Assembly: GCA_025054905.1 (NCBI GenBank)
Contig: JANWZF010000195.1
Coordinates: 1 to 7,509 of the forward strand
Direction: 5' to 3'
DNA: 7,509 nt
Source of the DNA: Tepidimonas sp.
GTDB lineage: Bacteria > Pseudomonadota > Gammaproteobacteria > Burkholderiales > Burkholderiaceae_C
The notes under the pieces are model-generated. The model did no database searches. It was given only the letters and a program-made list of their open reading frames with translations, and had not been told where the DNA came from. A program made the position numbers and the translations under genes. This document shows, in pieces, positions 5,622 to 7,509 of this stretch. How positions within the stretch are numbered: position 1 is the stretch's first letter; each line of letters opens with the position of its first letter.

Positions 5622-6987
5622 GGCGGTCGAGCTCGGCCTCGGTGCTGATGAACGGCGGGGCCAGCTGCACCGTGTCGCCACCGTAGCGCACATAAAAGCC
5701 CTGGCGCCACAGGCGCATGGCCAGCTCGAACGGACGCTTGAGCGGCTCGCCGGGCGCCGCCGCCAACGTCAACCCCGCGGCCAGCCCATAGTTGCGGATG
5801 TCCAGCAGGTGCGGGCTGACGCCGCGCAGCGCGTGCACCTTGGCCTCAAACACGGGCGCCAGCGCCCGCACGCGCGCCAGTGCCTCGTCCTGCTGCAGCA
5901 GCTGCAAACTGGCCAGCGCGGCGGCGCAGGCCACCGGATGCGCCGAGTAGGTGTAGCCGTGCGCCAGCTCCAGCGCGTAGTCGGGCCCACCGGCGGCCAT
6001 GAAAGCCTCGTACAGCTCACGCCGCACCGCCACCCCGCCCAGCGGCTGCACGCCATTGGTCACCTGTTTGGCAAAGGTCAGCAGGTCGGGCGTAACGCCC
6101 AGCGCTTCGGCTGCCGTCCAGGCCCCACAGCGCCCAAAGCCGGTGATGACCTCATCGAAGATCAGCAGGATGTCGTGCTGCGTGCAGATTTCCCGCAGCC
6201 GCTGCAGATAGCCCACCGGCGGCACCACCACACCCGCCGAGCCCGAAAACGGCTCGACGATCACCGCCGCGATCGTGGAGGCATCGTGCAACTCGATGAG
6301 GCGCAGCAGCTCCTCGGCCAGGGCCGCGCCCGGATAGCGCCCACCGCCGTCGGCCGGGGGCTGCCCACGGAAGAAAGACCCGGCTGGCGGCTGGGTGTGG
6401 GGCAGGTGATCGACTTCCAGCGTCGGCCCGAACGTTTTGCGGTTGCCGGCGATGCCGCCCACCGAAATGCCCCCAAAGTTGACGCCGTGGTACCCCTTGG
6501 CGCGGCCGATCAGGCGCGTCTTGCTGCCCTGGCCGCGCAGACGCCAGTAGGCGCGCGCGATCTTCAGCGCCGTGTCGGCCGCTTCGGAGCCCGACGCGGT
6601 GAACATCACACGCTCCAGACCCGCTGGCAGCCGCTCGACGATGCGGTTGGCCAGCTCGAACGACAGCGGATGGCCAAACTGAAACGCCGGGCTGTAATCC
6701 AGCGTGGCCACCTGCCGCTGCACCGCCTCGACGATTTCACGCCGCCCGTGTCCCAAACCGGTGCACCACAGACCCGACAGACCATCGAACACGCGCCGGC
6801 CATCGGCATCGATCAGGTAGGCGCCTTCGGCGGCGACGATCAGGCGTGGATCGGCCTTGAACTGACGGTTGCCAGTGAAGGGCATCCAGTGCGCGGCCAG
6901 CCAGTCTGCGCCACCGGGCGGCAGCTCGGCGCTGGTGGGCACCGCAGGACATTTCGCGACGGTCTCGGGGGTATCGGCAAGATTCAT
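5581..6987 (-). CDS. Class III PLP aminotransferase, omega-amino acid/beta-alanine--pyruvate type
   Basis: A fold-type I aminotransferase that moves the terminal amino group of an omega-amino acid or amine to an acceptor, typically pyruvate. The 468-residue product is full length. It shows FDGLSGLWCTGLGHGR (67-82), typical of the omega-amino acid:pyruvate group. It also has TASGSEAADTALKIAR (130-145, phosphate-binding GSEA) and GYHG (165-168). IFDEVITGFGR (276-286) has the pyridine-contacting Asp278, and FAKQVTNG (305-312) has Lys307 as Schiff-base lysine. Beta-alanine--pyruvate transaminase (BauA-like) is the closest guess, but the substrate (beta-alanine, taurine, GABA, polyamine) cannot be read. 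ATG 6987 is preferred over the in-frame 7053 because homology starts well inside. Its Shine-Dalgarno is weak (GAG). No pathway partner lies beside it: it is convergent with metW and divergent from the chelatase gene. Confidence 0.92.
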   Translation of the reverse strand: MNLADTPETVAKCPAVPTSAELPPGGADWLAAHWMPFTGNRQFKADPRLIVAAEGAYLIDADGRRVFDGLSGLWCTGLGHGRREIVEAVQRQVATLDYSPAFQFGHPLSFELANRIVERLPAGLERVMFTASGSEAADTALKIARAYWRLRGQGSKTRLIGRAKGYHGVNFGGISVGGIAGNRKTFGPTLEVDHLPHTQPPAGSFFRGQPPADGGGRYPGAALAEELLRLIELHDASTIAAVIVEPFSGSAGVVVPPVGYLQRLREICTQHDILLIFDEVITGFGRCGAWTAAEALGVTPDLLTFAKQVTNGVQPLGGVAVRRELYEAFMAAGGPDYALELAHGYTYSAHPVACAAALASLQLLQQDEALARVRALAPVFEAKVHALRGVSPHLLDIRNYGLAAGLTLAAAPGEPLKRPFELAMRLWRQGFYVRYGGDTVQLAPPFISTEAELDRLIDALGEALRGLP

Positions 6988-7052
6988 GGCGGACTCACAG
7001 TCTTTTGAGCGGCCAACGGCACCGCCGCGGCCAGCGACGCACGGCAGGGCCA

Positions 7053-7065
7053 ATCATGCCATGAT
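7053..7065. repeat. 13-bp palindrome over the start of the chelatase gene
   Basis: ATCATG-C-CATGAT is a perfect inverted repeat that covers the first two ATG codons of the cbiX-like gene. It lies at the end of the 73-bp divergent interval (6988-7060) shared with the aminotransferase gene. No good promoter pair was found in that interval. It may be an operator or chance. Confidence 0.3.
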
Positions 7066-7509
7066 GTGCGTCATGCCTGACCCGATACAGCCCGCATCCG
7101 CCCCACCGATGCCATTGGCCGATCGCAGCGGCTTGATCCTGCTGGCCCACGGTGCCCGCGATGCGGCCTGGGCGCGCCCGTTCGAGCGCGTGGCCGCCGC
7201 CGTGCGCCAGGCACGTCCGGATGCGGTGGTAACGCTGGCCTTTTTGGAGTTCATGACGCCGACCCTGGAGCAGGCAGGCACGCAGCTGGCCGCGTGCGGC
7301 TGCACGCAGGTGGCGGTGTTGCCCCTGTTTCTCGGCGTGGGTGGGCATGTGCGCCGCGACATTCCCGTGCAGCTGCAACAGCTGCGCCACGCCTACCCCC
7401 AGGTGCACTGGCGGCTGGCCCCACCCATTGGCGAAGACCCCCGGCTGCTGCAGGCGCTGACCGCCGTGGCGCTGTCCGCCCTGACCAACGGGGACGGAAG
7501 CGACGGTGC
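7061..7509 (+). CDS. cbiX: CbiX-type sirohydrochlorin chelatase, 3' end cut by window
   Basis: The product inserts cobalt or ferrous iron into sirohydrochlorin, for cobalamin or siroheme; the metal cannot be told from sequence. The open frame gives 149 codons, reaches the window end without a stop, and already covers a short-form (CbiXS) domain. LILLAHGARDAAWARPFE (25-42) carries the first metal-binding His30. FLEFMTPTLEQA (61-72) is the conserved glutamate segment. LPLFLGVGGHVRRDIP (87-102) carries the second metal-binding His96. Starts at 7061, 7064, 7073 and 7109 are all in frame. 7061 is given because GGCAGGG lies about 10 nt upstream, but the domain begins only after 7109, so the true start is unsettled. 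It is divergent from the aminotransferase gene. Confidence 0.88.
   Translation, partial: MMCVMPDPIQPASAPPMPLADRSGLILLAHGARDAAWARPFERVAAAVRQARPDAVVTLAFLEFMTPTLEQAGTQLAACGCTQVAVLPLFLGVGGHVRRDIPVQLQQLRHAYPQVHWRLAPPIGEDPRLLQALTAVALSALTNGDGSDG

Noticed and set aside
5392..7008. 538-codon open frame on the plus strand
   Set aside because: It is the antisense shadow of the aminotransferase gene, whose active-site motifs are all present on the minus strand.

Overview
The window is GC-rich DNA with tightly packed genes. The gene families and their order point to a betaproteobacterium of the order Burkholderiales, most like Comamonadaceae. The main pointers are a divergent CPA2-type antiporter beside kdsD-kdsC-lptC, a metX-metW pair, and a short CbiX-type chelatase. 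No mobile element, rRNA, tRNA or CRISPR array was seen. The genus cannot be fixed from the sequence alone.

Left part (1-2759): the N-terminal third of a Kef-like cation/proton antiporter runs leftward out of the window. Facing away from it is an envelope operon, kdsD-kdsC-lptC. KdsD and KdsC make and dephosphorylate the Kdo precursors of lipopolysaccharide, and LptC is part of the LPS transport bridge. The shared upstream region (316-560) holds two abutting palindromes and a strong two-tier hairpin. The usual next genes of this cluster, lptA and lptB, are absent. Instead lptC collides, with a 7-bp overlap, with a convergent gene for a small glycine-rich RRM RNA-binding protein (2753-3133).

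Middle part (3134-5310): a 393-bp divergent region separates the RNA-binding protein gene from metX-metW. It holds a recognisable SAM-II riboswitch aptamer (about 3388-3440), just behind a TATACT -10 box. The metX start lies 87 nt further on, and its Shine-Dalgarno sequence can be closed by a separate hairpin (3485-3517). This suggests a two-part expression platform in which SAM, the end product of the pathway, controls the committed homoserine acylation step. MetW follows with an ATGA overlap.

Right part (5311-7509): a mostly gene-free stretch carries one candidate 60-codon small ORF with a good ribosome binding site. It is followed by a convergent class III omega-amino acid/pyruvate-type aminotransferase (minus strand). 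Divergent from that is the start of a sirohydrochlorin chelatase gene (cbiX-like), cut by the window end.

Most of the content is ordinary housekeeping. The best points for a second look are the riboswitch architecture, the break after lptC, and the small ORF.
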